Assembly: GCF_022605725.1 (NCBI RefSeq)
Contig: NC_065548.1
Coordinates: 42,277,131 to 42,341,130 of the forward strand
Length of the DNA stretch: 64,000 bases
Direction: 5' to 3'
Origin: Anthonomus grandis grandis
Taxonomy: Eukaryota; Arthropoda; Insecta; Coleoptera; Curculionidae
Each line of letters starts with the position of its first letter. The stretch's first letter is position 1. The notes under the pieces were generated by a model that was not told where the DNA came from, made no database searches, and worked only from the letters and a program-made list of their open reading frames with translations. Made by a program: the position numbers and the translations under genes. Of the stretch, positions 19,964 through 31,959 are shown piece after piece.

Positions 19964-21205
19964 TGTGCGCTCTAGTGTAAAGGAACACATTTGCAGCATA
20001 CCTGCCTATGAAAGTCACTACTCTAGGGAGAAAACAACTAAGAAATATTTAGGCCCTGACCTGAACATAGAAAAATTGTATAAAAACTATTTGGAATGGT
20101 GTGAGGATAAAGGTCTTGAAAAGGGACTAGTTGCAAAGAAATGGGTCTACTATGATATTTTTAATAAAGATTTTAATTTGTCATTTAAGGCACCAGAAGT
20201 AGATACGTGTGATACTTGCGACCAATTCGTTGCAAAAATCAAGTCCACAACATCAGACTTAGAAAAATCAGATATTTTGAAAATACAGTTTGATAATCAT
20301 CAAAAAGAATCAACTACCCGATATGCGCTTAAACATGAGGATATCGAAATCTCAAAAAATAACTTAACACTTGAAGTTTTAACCGTTGACTTACAAAAGT
20401 GCCTACCGACGCCACTATTAACCTGTGGTACCAGCTTTTATAAAAGAAAGCTTTGGACCTTAAATTTTACTATTTATGACGCAACGACGGAACAGGCTCA
20501 CAATATAATGTGGGATGAAAGGAAAGCTGGTCGAGGGGGAAATGAGATTGCATCAACTTTGATTAAGCGGGTATTTTCTAATATTAAGGACAGTAATATT
20601 GAAGAACTGACTATTTGGTCAGATAACTGTTACGGACAAAACAAAAATATGGCAATTATTGCTGCTCTGTTCTGGATTTTAGTCAAATACCCTCAACTTA
20701 AGGTTATAAATCAAAAATTTCTCTTAAAAGGCCATACACACATGAAAGCAGATACCGTCCACGCTTTGATTGAAAGAAAAAGGAAACACTTAACACGCTT
20801 AGAAATTATGACTCCTTGGGATTGGCAACAATTTATAAGGCAGGTTCATAGTAAGTATGTTGTACATAACATGGAAATATAAGACTTCCCAAACTTTAAG
20901 GAGCTATACGAAAATCCGAAAACATCTCCATTTATTTGTCGAAAAGTCGACAGTGAAAAACAGCCTGTACTAATTTCAAATGCTGTTCAACTACGGGTAA
21001 GACAGGAAGAGATTAGAATGTTGTATTTTAAAACAGAATTTGATGGAAATTTTAAAATGGTCAACCGGATGTAAAGAGTCCAAACATTACTCTGCCAGAT
21101 AAACTTAATGTGCTTAGCGAGACAGGAAAACCAATCACTGAGCAGAAGTATCAAGACTTATTAGCACTACTGCTATATTGTACGAGTATTGTATTGTACG
21201 TTTTA
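19964..21205 (+). pseudogene. Insect repeat-associated ORF (DUF7869-like), fused to DIRS
   Basis: In frame with the preceding DIRS segment, a different family starts: SVKEHICSIPAYESHYSREK, then VDTCDTCDQFVAKIK, LTVDLQKCLPTPLL, YKRKLWTLNFTIYD, IWSDNCYGQNKN, GHTHMKADTVHALIE. These blocks match a widespread family of uncharacterised, repeat-associated insect proteins (I believe DUF7869; from memory, not searched). The spacing of D (VDLQ), D (WSDNC) and H/D (GHTHMKAD) suggests an RNase H-like nuclease fold, which is inference. A TAA at 20880-20882 and a frameshift near 21070 break the C-terminus (VRQEEIRMLYFKTEF, LPDKLNVLSETGKPITEQ). The N-terminal part of the family is replaced by DIRS sequence. 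Confidence 0.65.
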
Positions 21206-21211
21206 CGTTCC

Positions 21212-21350
21212 TGAAAACATCTTGTCGAACTTGCATTGTCTTATTTATTTAATGTAACACGACGTTTCGGTTGGTAAGTATCTCCAACTGTTATCAAGTG
21301 TAAACTATCGTGTTACACTAAATAAATAAGACAATGAGAAGATGTTTTCA
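21212..21350 (-). mobile_element. Palindromic Penelope-type terminal sequence
   Basis: Outer arms TGAAAACATCTT/AAGATGTTTTCA and inner arms ATTGTCTTATTTATTTA / its complement, then TGTAACAC/GTGTTACA. On the minus strand the centre reads CTTGATAACA, stem GTTGG/CCAAC, CGAAACGTC, then GTGTTACA, a layout like a degenerate hammerhead ribozyme as found in Penelope-like terminal repeats. It interrupts the C-terminal coding remnant, which seems to resume afterwards (ACCACCTTCAAAAACAT). Confidence 0.5.
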
Positions 21351-21741
21351 CTGTACCATTGTCTACCACCTTCAAAAACATACAAGTTCCTATTGTCACG
21401 ATTTTTATACAAACCTGAGAAATGACAGCAGTAATCATGATTACCGTGAGAGTGATGAATGTGACTAAGAAATACTTAACGTATTATTTTTTATAACTAA
21501 TAACTTAATAAAAAATAAGTTACAATTTAACAGCTTTTTTCTTTGCTAATTTGTGCATTTTATCACTTACTTTTCACAACATTCAACATTATGTTGTTAA
21601 CTCCTTTCTTACTTTCATAATTTTCTTTTAGAGGCATATAAAACCATGTCCATCAAAATCCTATTAATATATTTTTTTTAATATTTCTTATTGTAAATGT
21701 ATGTATGTAATGACATAGTGTTGTATACCTCCGGCCTACAG
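21351..21741. other. AT-rich sequence, no gene recognised
   Basis: Short remnants of the preceding ORF family may extend to about 21400; nothing else is seen. Confidence 0.4.
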
Positions 21742-21958
21742 ATTACAAAAAACAGCTCTTTCTCAATAACAGTGTAACGCCTGAAAGCCAGAACAAAACT
21801 AAATATATCATTTCTGTAAGTTACGAGGCACCACCTAAGAAAAGTACTGAACAGAAAACATCCAAGAAGGCTTTGGATTCAAAGAAGACAGTACACGAAA
21901 AACCAAAAGAAAAAATCAAAAGACCTGACAGCAAGGAGGAAGATCTACCCCAGGGAAG
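21742..21958 (+). other. Possible lysine-rich exon
   Basis: A 217-bp open stretch bounded by an acceptor-like CCTCCGGCCTACAG and a near-consensus donor GGAAG/GTAAGT. It encodes about 72 residues rich in Lys, Ser and Glu (YEAPPKKSTEQKTSKKALD, KEKIKRPDSKEED). Both splice sites and the open frame agree, but no partner exon and no family were found. It may be a host exon or part of the preceding mobile ORF's gene. Confidence 0.3.
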
Positions 21959-22660
21959 GTAAGTGTTGTTTTCCTTGAAGCTTAGATATTCAAAGCTCTC
22001 CTTAAACTTTAGATATTAAGTTAAAAAGTTGTTTTGTATGTAAGTAGTGTAATTAATAGTCGTATAAGGGTCTTTTTAATCTTTTAATCTTTATGTTTTA
22101 AAATCTATGTTAATCAATTGCTTATATTTATAAGCTTATTTTTATTTTAATTGTACAAATCTATTTTAAACTGTGTCTGTCTTGTGTTAATTTGTTATTT
22201 TGAATTTAAGTTTTTAGCTGCTAAATCTACGCAACAAGACCTTAAGACGCTATTAAAAGTCTAAATTGCCCGAACTTTGTTCTTATTACAAAGAATTAGA
22301 AAAGTTTACAACTTTTGCTATAGGAGCTGAAAAAAAAAGCTTATCTGAGAAATAAGTTCTTAAATCCAAGTGTAATAAAAAAATTGACAGAGCTGAAATA
22401 ATTTGACAAAATAAGACACGGCTTTTATATCAACTAGATTTTGATATAATAATTATTAATAATTTAATAGAATTTTATACAGTTTTATAGTACTAATATT
22501 AAAGAAGGCATTACTATAATACTTTTACTATTATAATAACTATTAATATATTAAATATTAATATAAATAATTATTATAATACTGTTACTTTTGAGCCGAT
22601 AGCAGAGGCAGAAGAAGGTAAAATAATATTTGATATTAAAAGTAAGTCTGCTGCCGTGAT
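21959..22660. other. AT-rich sequence without recognised genes
   Basis: Very AT-rich with homopolymer and dinucleotide-like runs; no coding signal. Confidence 0.5.
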
Positions 22661-22664
22661 GTAA

Positions 22665-23710
22665 TTCCTTACATTACGCACATTATTAATGTCTGCATTA
22701 AAATAGACTATAAACCAACTAACTTTAATCATGTATGCTCTTTAAGTATTCTTCCAGCAATGTCCAAGATTTTCGAAAAAGTTCTTGAAAATTAAATAAG
22801 AGAATATATCAGTAGGTACTTATGATATTTTATATTAGTCCCTTTAAACAATCCGGTTTTCGCTCTGGTTATGGCTGCTCCTCCGCAATAGCAGCTATTA
22901 CTGACGATTTAATTAGGTGGATTGATGAAAAATCAAGTGCTCTAATTCTTTTGAACTATAGTACAGCTTTTGACCTGGCTAATTACTCTATTCTCATATC
23001 AATTTTGCATTAAATTGGTCATCTGTACAACTTATTAAATCGTTCTTGACAAATCAAAAGTATTCTGAACGTCTTGGAGTTATCATTGGGGTACACTAGC
23101 ATATTTGGTCCACTCGTCAACACAATTTATACCTATAACTTTATTAATAGTCTTCAGTTTTGTAATTATCATTTATACACTGATGATACTCCGCTGTATT
23201 ATTTCTTTTAATATCAGTGAAGTCGATATTGGTAAGGAGCGTATAAATCTTGACCTTGTAGTAATTTGTCAAGCCTCCGTAAGTCATCACTCGAAAATTA
23301 ATTATTCTAAATTGAACTCAAAAAAAAGTTGCACAGGAAAGGTTTAATCTGAAAATTGACAATGTGCAAATACCTTGTGTGCATGCCTTGTGCACAAACA
23401 CATTTCATCTTTATTACTTAAATCAAAATGGCTTAGTAAATGTAACCGAAGGAAACTTAATAATTAAAACACATTCATGCGTCTTATGGATTTTAAGAAC
23501 AAAGACTCCAAAATATATTTTTGATGCGCGAGTTTTAATAAAACCAAAGTAGTCGAATATCGATCCCCAAGCATCATAAAGAAATATTCAAAAGGTCTTT
23601 TTCTTATATTGCCGTAAAACTATAACCTCATTTTCACCATATCTTTTGAGTACTTTACTGGTTAGTTTTAAGAAAAAACTTAAGCAAATCTTGATTGTTC
23701 AATAATTGGG
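22665..23710 (+). pseudogene. Non-LTR retrotransposon RT relic
   Basis: Pieces in order: TNFNHVCSLSILPAMSKIFE (22710 region), KQSGFRSGYGCSSAIAAIT (22849-22905), LILLNYSTAFDLANYSILI (catalytic Asp block altered from LxDYSxAFD), then LYTDDTPLYYF-like catalytic region (about 23170-23205), SKIN and NLKIDNVQIPCVHA, and the C-terminal YRSPKHHKEIFKRSFSYIAVKL (23551-23617). Many frame changes and stops. The type is the CR1/jockey-related RT common in insects. Confidence 0.75.
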
Positions 23711-24138
23711 AATTAATTGAATAATGGGTGTAAATTTGTCTTCATAAATATTGTGAGTAGCTGAAATTTTTTAAATGTTTTTATACTAACATGCGAAATA
23801 CTTTTTACTGCTCTGTTGCTTAGTAACCTATGCTCGCTCTGTGTTTTAAAACAGAATACATTTAGAATTACAATTGAAATTATTCTTATTATAACGTTTT
23901 TAAGATTGTATTTTAAAATACACATTTTTCATTTCTATAATTTATTTATTATTTAGCTTGTAAGTGCACCTAATAAGTTCTTACTTTTAATTTTAGTTAT
24001 CATCTTTTAAGTATGTGAACCTAATATATTGTTTTAACTTATTTAATATTTATTTTATTTTATTTTATATTTTGTTTGTAGACTATCAGATGTCTGAAGA
24101 GCCTTTTGAGACAAATACCTTAAATATCTGTATTTTTT
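23711..24138. other. AT-rich sequence between two non-LTR relics
   Basis: Only AT-driven small frames; no recognisable domain. Confidence 0.5.
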
Positions 24139-24186
24139 TCATACTTTGCTTGATCCTACTAGCAGAAATATTATTATTATTATTAA

Positions 24187-24232
<46 letters not shown>

Positions 24233-24800
24233 ATGTGAAGCTTATCTGTCACGTAAAAGCAATAATCTTTCCATATTAAATTTTCGTCAATTAATATATC
24301 AAGATATTTTGTATTTCTCACTGAAGTAATTGATTGATTGAGTGTTAGCGATATAGAGCCGAAACTAGCTAGATTTGATTTTTAAATGTAAAATGACATG
24401 AATTTTGGTTTAGAAATATTAAGAAAAACACAGTTAATCTTTAACCAATTATTAAGCTACGCCTCGCCATATCTCTAACTTAATTCCATATATTTCCTTT
24501 CTATATAACAAATAACAATGGAACTGTGCCCTGAGGTACTCTGATTGAGATTCGGAGTTTGATACTAGTACTTTTACCAATTTTTACCATTTTGTTCTCT
24601 GTTCGTGAGGTAATCAGTAAAAGGACGGAACACCACACCTCTCTCTCGAATATCTTCTAGTTTGATAATAAGTCTTTTATGTGGTACTGTATCGAAGGCG
24701 TTAGCTAGATCTCAAAAGATCGCCAAAGATGGAACTATTTTTATTTTTGTTTATTGAACTGTTTATTAAAGAGGTTATTTGTGTACTGTATCTGTAGTAC
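24139..24800 (-). pseudogene. Non-LTR retrotransposon RT relic, opposite strand
   Basis: On the minus strand: ITSLINSSINKNKNSSIF (about 24710-24770), DLANAFDTVPHKRLIIKLED (24640-24705, the catalytic Asp block), VFRPFTDYLTNRE, then SKPKFMSFYI (24380 region) and TKYLDILIDENLIWKDY (24260-24321). The GVPQG and FADD blocks between them are deleted or unreadable. A trinucleotide repeat sits at its left end. It belongs to a different family from the plus-strand relic at 22665. Confidence 0.7.
24165..24232 (+). repeat. (ATT)n microsatellite
   Basis: About 68 bp of ATT/ATA repeats. It creates poly-Leu and poly-Ile open frames that are not genes. Confidence 0.9.
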
Positions 24801-25469
24801 TGCATCTTGGTTGTGTGTAGCTCTGTTGCCTTGGCAATTCAGTTATATTAGTTTTAAATGTAAGTACATAAAAAAATTATATATATATTCAAGCTATTGG
24901 GGCAGGAATATCTTCATGCAGTGGAAAAATTTTACGACAATTGGAACAAATGAATCAAAGAATATACTTAACAATTGGTTGGGAATGCATGGCATTATTT
25001 GAATGGAAAAAATGGAAAGATGGAAAGTGACTTACCCCTAATAGACAACCATCCATCTTGGGAAACTAGCCCTACTAGAAACTAGTACAAGAAAGAAAAT
25101 TGCCGTAAGAAAAGAGAAAACTTTATCAAAGCTATGTGGACTTACGTGACATCATTATTTAAAAAAGGCACAATTCTTAAACGATTATGTCACTAGATTA
25201 CCTTCTAGGCAAAGCTTACATAACAAAAGGACTTATAAACACATTTTAAAATGTTAAAAGGGCTTAGGTGGCCACAATTTAAAGATTAGGACAAAATGGC
25301 AACCAACCTTGTGGGACCACCGCCAATACAGATCTCTTTATTATAGTTAGATTAAAGTTGAGGTATTACATATTTTATGTAGTAGGTTTGTCTACCTTAT
25401 TGTATATATCTATCTATAAATAGATTTTTTTATATATTAGGTGATTTAATATTTTTAAGTACCCATGTA
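24801..25469. other. Sequence without recognised genes
   Basis: Short open frames only. 25080-25330 is less AT-rich but shows no motif. Confidence 0.45.
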
Positions 25470-25474
25470 CCCAT

Positions 25475-25643
25475 TGTTGAAATAGCTTAAAATATTCTTA
25501 ATCTGTTACGCTACTGGAAAGGTTCCAGCAAACCCTTTTATGGGCCACATCTGTTTTATACATTTTTGCCTCTTGAAATTTACCCTTGTTGACAATAAAG
25601 TTACTCTATGTTTAGAAACCAACGTGTGCGTTTTATTTCAATA
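25475..25643 (+). repeat. 5' LTR of copia element
   Basis: 169 bp; contains an AATAAA (25600-25605). Preceded by CCCAT. Confidence 0.93.
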
Positions 25644-25660
25644 GGTTATGGGCCCAGGCT
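25644..25660 (+). other. Copia-type primer-binding site
   Basis: GGTTATGGGCCCAGGC directly follows the LTR. Drosophila copia uses the same GGTTATGGGCCCAG core, which pairs with an internal half-molecule of initiator Met tRNA rather than a tRNA 3' end. Confidence 0.8.
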
Positions 25661-25746
25661 CGCGAAAATTTTAAGTTTTAATAATTTAAAATAAGTTTTG
25701 AAAATAAAACAGTTTGTGCACGTTAGTATCGGGATAAAGCATAAGT

Positions 25747-28700
25747 ATGGCTCAAAATTACCTAGTGAACATTCCTAAGTTAAAAGGACGTGAGAACTAT
25801 GGTGATTGGGCGTTTGCTGTTGAAAACGTTCTCATTTTGAAGGGGCTATCCAAATGTATAACAGAAGTTGTGGAAGCAGACGACTTGAAAGCAAAGGCGA
25901 AACTGATTTTAACAGTCGATCCATCCCTTTACGTTTACATTAGGGATGCGAAAACAACAGTTGAGTTGTGGTCAAAGTTAAAGTCACTTTTCGATGATAA
26001 CGGTTTTACTAGAAAAATCGGTCTGTTGCGAAGTTTAATTTCGACGCGGTTGGACAATTGCGATTCGATGGCTGATTATGTTAATCAAATCGTTAAAATT
26101 AGTCAAAAGTTACGCGGTACGGGATTTAAAATTGACGACGAGTGGATCGGTTAGTTGTTGTTAGCAGGATTATCAGAAAAGTACGCGCCTATGATTATGG
26201 CCATTGAGCACTCTGGTATAGGTATAACAACAGACTCTATCAAAACTAAGTTATTAGACATGCAAGTCGAGGTTAACTCTAGTGGCAGTGCGTTTGCGGG
26301 CAAATCTAGTTTTTCCTCGCAAAACAAAAAGCCGAGCAAAAAGGATGTTAAGTGTTATAAGTGCAAACAACCAGGACATTTCCAGAATAAGTGTACATAT
26401 GTCAAGCAAAATCAAGCAAAAACGTCGAATGCGTTTGATGTAGTATTCTTGAGTACCACATTTAACAAATCGGACTGGTACGTAGACTCAGGTGCAAGTT
26501 CTTATCTGACAGCTCAGCAGGAATGGCTTGAAAACGGCAGTAGTCAGGTTAGTGTACAGGAAATTGTAGTTGCTGACCAAACAAAGATTTCCGTGAAATA
26601 TTCAGGCGATGTTAACATAATCACAGTTATTAAAAATTCTCATTTTGCTATTAAAATAAAAGATGTTTTGTGTGTTCCTAAATTAACCACAAATTTATTG
26701 TCAGTTAGTCAGTTAATAAAAAACAAGTGTTGTTTTAGTTGCAACAGCTGACTTAGTGGGAGGTGTATATAAATTAAACATTTTACAATCTGAAAAATAT
26801 CTAATTGCATCAACAGAAGTCACTGGTGAAATTTGGCATCGAAGGTTTGGACACATAAATAGTAATTACTTAAATAAAATGAAGAGCGGGTTAGTTAACG
26901 GATTGGCATACCCAGAGACATTGGAGATAAGTCAGTGAAACTGCGAAGTTTGCTGCGAAGGTAAGCAACACAAATTACCGTTTAGGCATAAGGGTACAAA
27001 CGCTAAAAATTTGCTGGAAATAGTACACACTGACGTGTGTGGTCCTATGGAAAACAAATCATTGGGAGGTGCCAAGTATTTTGTTACTTTTGAGGATGGC
27101 TATAGCAGGATGGTATTTGTATACTTTATCAAGTCTAAAGATGAAGTATTTAATTGTTTTAAACAATTTAAATCCATGGCCGAAAATCAGACAAACTATA
27201 AAATAAAAGTGGTGAGATCAGATAATGGAGGTGAATTTTGTATTTGTGAATTTGAAAGAATTTGACAATTTTTTGAAACAAAAGGGAATTATTCACTAGA
27301 AAAGCAACCCATATACACTTGAGCAAAATGGAATGTCAGAAAGATTGAATCGGACTATTGTAGAGAAAGCAAAGTGCTTGTTGTTTGATGCCGACCTAAA
27401 AAAGAGTTTTTGGGCAGAGGCTGTTAACACGGCCGCGTGTCTACGAAATAGGTCATTGGTGGCGGGTTTACAGAAAACTCCATACGAAATGTGGACTGGT
27501 AGTACACCTGATGTAAGTCATCTCAGGATTTTTGGAAGCCCAGTTATGGTGCACGTTCCAAAAGAGAAGCGACTTAAATGGGACAAAAAGGCTGTGAAAT
27601 GTGTTTTAATGGGTTATGGCGACACTGTTAAGGGCTATAGAGTATAGGCTATCCAATAAAAAATTATGTATTCACTAGTAGAAATGTTATTGTAATCGAA
27701 AATCCTACAAGCATGTCAGTAAATACAGAGGTGCCTTTGGAATATATTAGTGCGAAAGAAATATCAGTTTCAGTGGGAGATTTCGAGAGTGAAACTGATA
27801 TAGAAAGTCAAAGTTCAGGGGAATTATATAATCCTACTGATAGTGACAGTTCTCAAACGGATGGTGATTCTCAAGCTATTTCGAGAGCGGTACGAAGGTC
27901 AGAACGAGTTCCTAAGCCCAGGCAGATCGATGGTGGTGTAAGCTATTTGTGCTTGGAAGGTTCCGATTTGGCAAACGATCCAACGACGGTCGAAGCTGCT
28001 TTATCGAGACCAGATAAAGAATTGTGGCAAGCTGCAATGGAAGAGGAACTGCGATCATTTGAAGAAAACGACGCGTGGGAGCTGGTGGACATACCACAAG
28101 AAAAGACTATTGTACAGTGCAAGTGGGTTTTTAAAAAAAAAAGTGACAGGGAAAATAATGTGCGATACAGGGCGATATCGATTATGACGAAACCTTTTCC
28201 CCAGTTGTGTGATACTGCACTCTAAGATTGTTAATGGCTTTGTCTGCAAAACCAAATTTAGACATATCCCATTTAGATGTAAAAACTGCTTTTTTAAATG
28301 GCTTTCTAAAGGAATATGTTTTTATGGTCATACCCAAGGGTTATAAAACATCTGGTTACACTTGTGACGATAAGGTTTTAAAGTTGAAAAGGGCAGTTTA
28401 TGGGTTAAAACAATCTTCGAGGGCATGGTACACAAGGGTCGATGAATTTCTTATAAAATTAGGATATAGCAGGTCAAAATATAAACCTTGTTTATATACA
28501 AAGGGTTCTGGTAATTTTTTGACCATTGTCGCGCTGTACGTGGACGATTTTTTGTTTTTTCAAACAGTGTACCGGAAACGAACAATGTAAAGTGTAAATT
28601 AGGACATGTTTTTAATGTTAAGGATTTAGGACAGGTTAAAGATTATCTTGGAATGAGAGTAAGTGTTAATAAAAGTAGCAGTAGTATTACTTTAGATCAG

Positions 28701-29455
28701 GAAAAGTATATTGATAGTTTACTTAACAAATTTAATATGCTTGATTGTAAAACTGTAGCTACACCTTTAGAGATAAATGTTAATCTAATTAAGGATCCTG
28801 TAAATACTTGTCTAGACAAAATGCCATATCAGCAATTAATAGGTAGTTTAATGTATCTTGCTGTGTTAACGAGACCTGATATTGCAATTTTGGTTAGTTA
28901 TTTAAGCCAATTTAATAATTGCTTTAACGAAAGTCATTGGAACCAAGCCAAACGGGTTCTTAGGTACTTAAAAGAAACAAAGAAATTTGGTTTAAAGTTT
29001 AGCAAGGATAGTGAAGAACTAGAAGGTTTTGTTGATGCCGATTGGACAAGTAGTTCCTGTGACAGGAAGCCTTTTACAGGATTTTGTTTTAAACTTTCTG
29101 GGTCTGCAGTATCCTGGGAAGCTAGGAAGCAACACACCGTTGCGTTGTCAAGTACTGAGGCCGAGGACATGGCAATTTCAGAGGCTACGAAAGTTAAAGG
29201 AAGCGTGTACAATTGTGTAAGGTTATATAACGATAATCAGAGTGCACAAAAGTTGTCTGTGAATCATATTTTTCACAATAGATCAAAACACATAGATGTA
29301 AGACATCATTTTGTTAGAGAAGCTGTTGCTAACAACTGAATTGATTTAAAATACTTACCGACAACTGATATGCCCGCTGATATGTTAACAAAAAGTCTGT
29401 GTTCTAACAAGCATTACAGTTTTGTAAATATGTTAGGCATTGTAAAGTTAGATTA
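25747..29455 (+). pseudogene. Copia Gag-Pol polyprotein, broken
   Basis: Starts MAQNYLVNIPKLKGRENY at 25747 (UBN2-type Gag), with TAG at 26152-26154. Knuckle CYKCKQPGHFQNKC (26353-26394), protease WYVDSGASSYL (26476-26508), integrase zinc region IWHRRFGHINSNYL and later C-x2-C after a TGA at 26936, core HTDVCGP, RSDNGGEF (27208-27231) with frameshift just after, PYEMWTG. RT blocks: ELWQAAMEEELRSFEEND, DVKTAFLNGFLKE (28276-28314) and YVDDFLFF (28537-28560). RNase H: GFVDADWTSSSCDRKPFTG and VALSSTEAEDMA. Frame changes near 26750, 27265, 27640, 28150-28225 and 28575, and a stop near 29337. It would encode all retrotransposition activities if intact. Confidence 0.92.
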
Positions 29456-29483
29456 AGTTGTACACATTTTGCGCTAGTGGGAG

Positions 29484-29652
29484 TGTTGAAATAGCTTAAA
29501 ATATTCTTAATCTGTTACGTCACTGGAAAGGTTCCAGCAAACCCTTTTATGGGCCACATCTGTTTTATACATTTTTACCTCTTGAAATTTACCCTTGTTG
29601 ACAATAAAGTTAGTCTATGTTTAGAGACCAACGTGTGCGTTTTATTTCAATA
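29484..29652 (+). repeat. 3' LTR of copia element
   Basis: Pairs with 25475-25643. Preceded by a short purine tract AGTGGGAG (29476-29483) and followed by CCCAT. Confidence 0.93.
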
Positions 29653-29759
29653 CCCATATATAAAAATATTACATAAAACAACAGGTTTTTAGCATTGTAA
29701 AATTTTCCTTATTTTTATTGGAAAATAGAGATGCTACGTCTGATTAATTCATTCAAACA

Positions 29760-30560
29760 ATTCTAGGCTCGAAGAAAAATTAAGACACAAATATGGAAGT
29801 CGACAAAAAACTAAATATCCTTTATATTCTTACTTTGGACAAACTAGTCATTGTGTTTTTTGTGAGCGAAATGGTCACTATATTTCTAGTTGTAAATATT
29901 TTGTAAAATTAGGAGTTAAAGACAAATTTTTAAAAGGCTGAGAAATTGGGTTTATGCTTAAATAGTTTAAAAAGTAATGTAAGCAAAAATTGTGAGGTGA
30001 GTGGTGGAACAGGTAAACATAAACATCACACTTATGAAAGCCCCAATAATCCTGTTGGTAATAATAAAGACAAAAAAGATAACTTTCAGAATTTAAGTAT
30101 TCAGCAAGTACACTTTATTTTCAATGATTCTGGTTGTTTATCTCTCAATTTTTCTCTGAAGTGTTACTATCAACAGCTTTAGTTCAACTTGTGGATCGGA
30201 ATAATAGCTCTCAGGTGTTTCGTGTTCTACTAGATAGTGGCTCGCAATCTAATTTAATAACTTTGAAAGCTTGTCAAACATAATTTGACAACTCAAGATA
30301 TAACGATTTCTATCATGGAAATAAATTAAAAAATATCCAAAATCAATAAAAGGTGTATACTAGAAATAAATTCTCTTCATTATCATTATCATTAAAATAC
30401 AACCAGGTTGTTTGATTGTTACAGATAAGTTTTTATATTCCTACTTAAAATACAAATTATATTTCTTTAGACATTCCATCACATATTAAATTGGCAGATT
30501 TTTCATTTGCAACTCCTGGGAAGATTAATATGCTACTTGGGGCTGAAATCTCTTGTTAAC
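29760..30560 (+). pseudogene. BEL/Pao gag-protease relic
   Basis: CVFCERNGHYISSCKYF (29850-29900) resembles the zinc-knuckle region of BEL/Pao Gag, followed by LGLCLNSLKS and a His-rich KHKHHTYE stretch. A protease-like segment reads ALVQLVDRNN then FRVLLDSGSQSNLIT (30213-30263, D-S-G). The end, PGKINMLLGAEIS (30519-30556), fits the C-terminal LLG block of the BEL protease. The region between is interrupted by stops. No LTRs were found nearby. Confidence 0.65.
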
Positions 30561-31959
30561 TCTCTGTTTATAATAACTGATGGTTAAACTTTAATAAACA
30601 AGATAAGGAAAATAGGCCTAAAAAATTATTGAAGAAAAAGGAAAAGCTAACATTTAGAAAAAACAGATAAAAGTAAGAACAACTAAAGAAAGACAAAACT
30701 TAAATTAAAAAAGAAAAAGGAATTTAAGCTAAAATATACAAAAATAAAAAAATCAGATGGAAATTAGATTATCTGAAGATGTAAGGATAATTCGATCAAG
30801 TAGGTATATAATCTGTTTAGTATAATTTGACAAAATCAAAAATCACTAGAAGAATTTGTTGTAAGAAGCAATATAAAAAACGACTGTGTTCTTTGTGTAT
30901 AAATATTTATTTAACAAATATAGATATAAAATGTCAAACTTGTAATAGGGCTTGCCACGTTTAATGCCTCAAAAATAAAGAATTTTGTATAGATTTTTTT
31001 TAAACGTGTTGTGTGTTTAGTAAAATAATAATGTTGTTTTTTATATCATACACATAAAGTTGTAACATTTTTCTAAGAATAATAATTTTATATTTGTTTT
31101 TATTTTTAGGATCTTTACTTTCTGTTTTTCATATTATTTTTTTATTTCATTCTCTGACATTTGTGATTGGGCAAATTTAGGACTCTAATATTTACTAGAT
31201 TTTTATATTATTAAGTAATAAATATATTAGAATTTTAAAGTAGGCACCTACATTTTTTATGTACTTTAATGTAAAAAGGAAAAATAACTAAAAACACCAA
31301 TAACTACAAAATTCAAATGTTCTTAAGTACTAATTAAGTACAAAGAAATTCACACATATTCATACAAATAATAAAAACTAGATAAAAAAATTTGCTATTT
31401 CGAGGATTTTAGATTATTTTCCTAAGTTTATATATTAATATTGTTATTTATTTAAAGATAAGAGTGGTAGATCTGGTTAAGAATAAAACTTTTAATTTAT
31501 AGTATAATATAAGTTTTATTTTTGATCATAAGTATATATGTATGGTCAAAAAATATCAGTTTTATCGCCATTTTAAGGAAAATTGCAATTTAAATGAAAT
31601 TTTATAAAATTAAATATTTTAATAAAAAAACAGTCTTTAGCACTTTATTTTATATATAAATATTTTGTATACCGCATTAACCATAAAATAGGAAATATAT
31701 TCAATAACAAAAAAAAGCATTAAATTAATAATTTTTTTTTTAGTTATTTAATTTACTTCTTATGATTTGGATAAAGTAATTGCATAAAATATATATTTTT
31801 TTTTACTTGTATTAAAATGTTGATGTGTTTTTAGTTTAACAAGTAACATAATAACCAATATAACATTACCTTGTTTAATTAAAGAGTTTATCAGTTATGA
31901 AACAAAAAATAGACGTTCACATAAATAGAACTAATTCAACCGCACAAATTCTCCGAAAC
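30561..31959. other. Very AT-rich sequence without recognised genes
   Basis: Homopolymer-rich; no coding signal on either strand. Confidence 0.55.

Larger units (their letters stand above)
25475..29652 (+). mobile_element. Ty1/copia element, full length, decayed coding region
   Basis: Two 169-bp LTRs (25475-25643 and 29484-29652) beginning TGTTGAAATA and ending TTTCAATA, flanked by a perfect 5-bp duplication CCCAT (25470-25474 and 29653-29657). The primer site after the 5' LTR is copia-like. Gag, protease, integrase, RT and RNase H occur in copia order. By eye the LTRs differ at 5 of 169 positions, whereas the coding region has at least seven stops or frameshifts. Confidence 0.95.

Noticed and set aside
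24139..24321. Leu- and Ile-rich open frames on both strands
   Set aside because: They are produced by an (ATT)n microsatellite; only the flanking RT-like residues were used.
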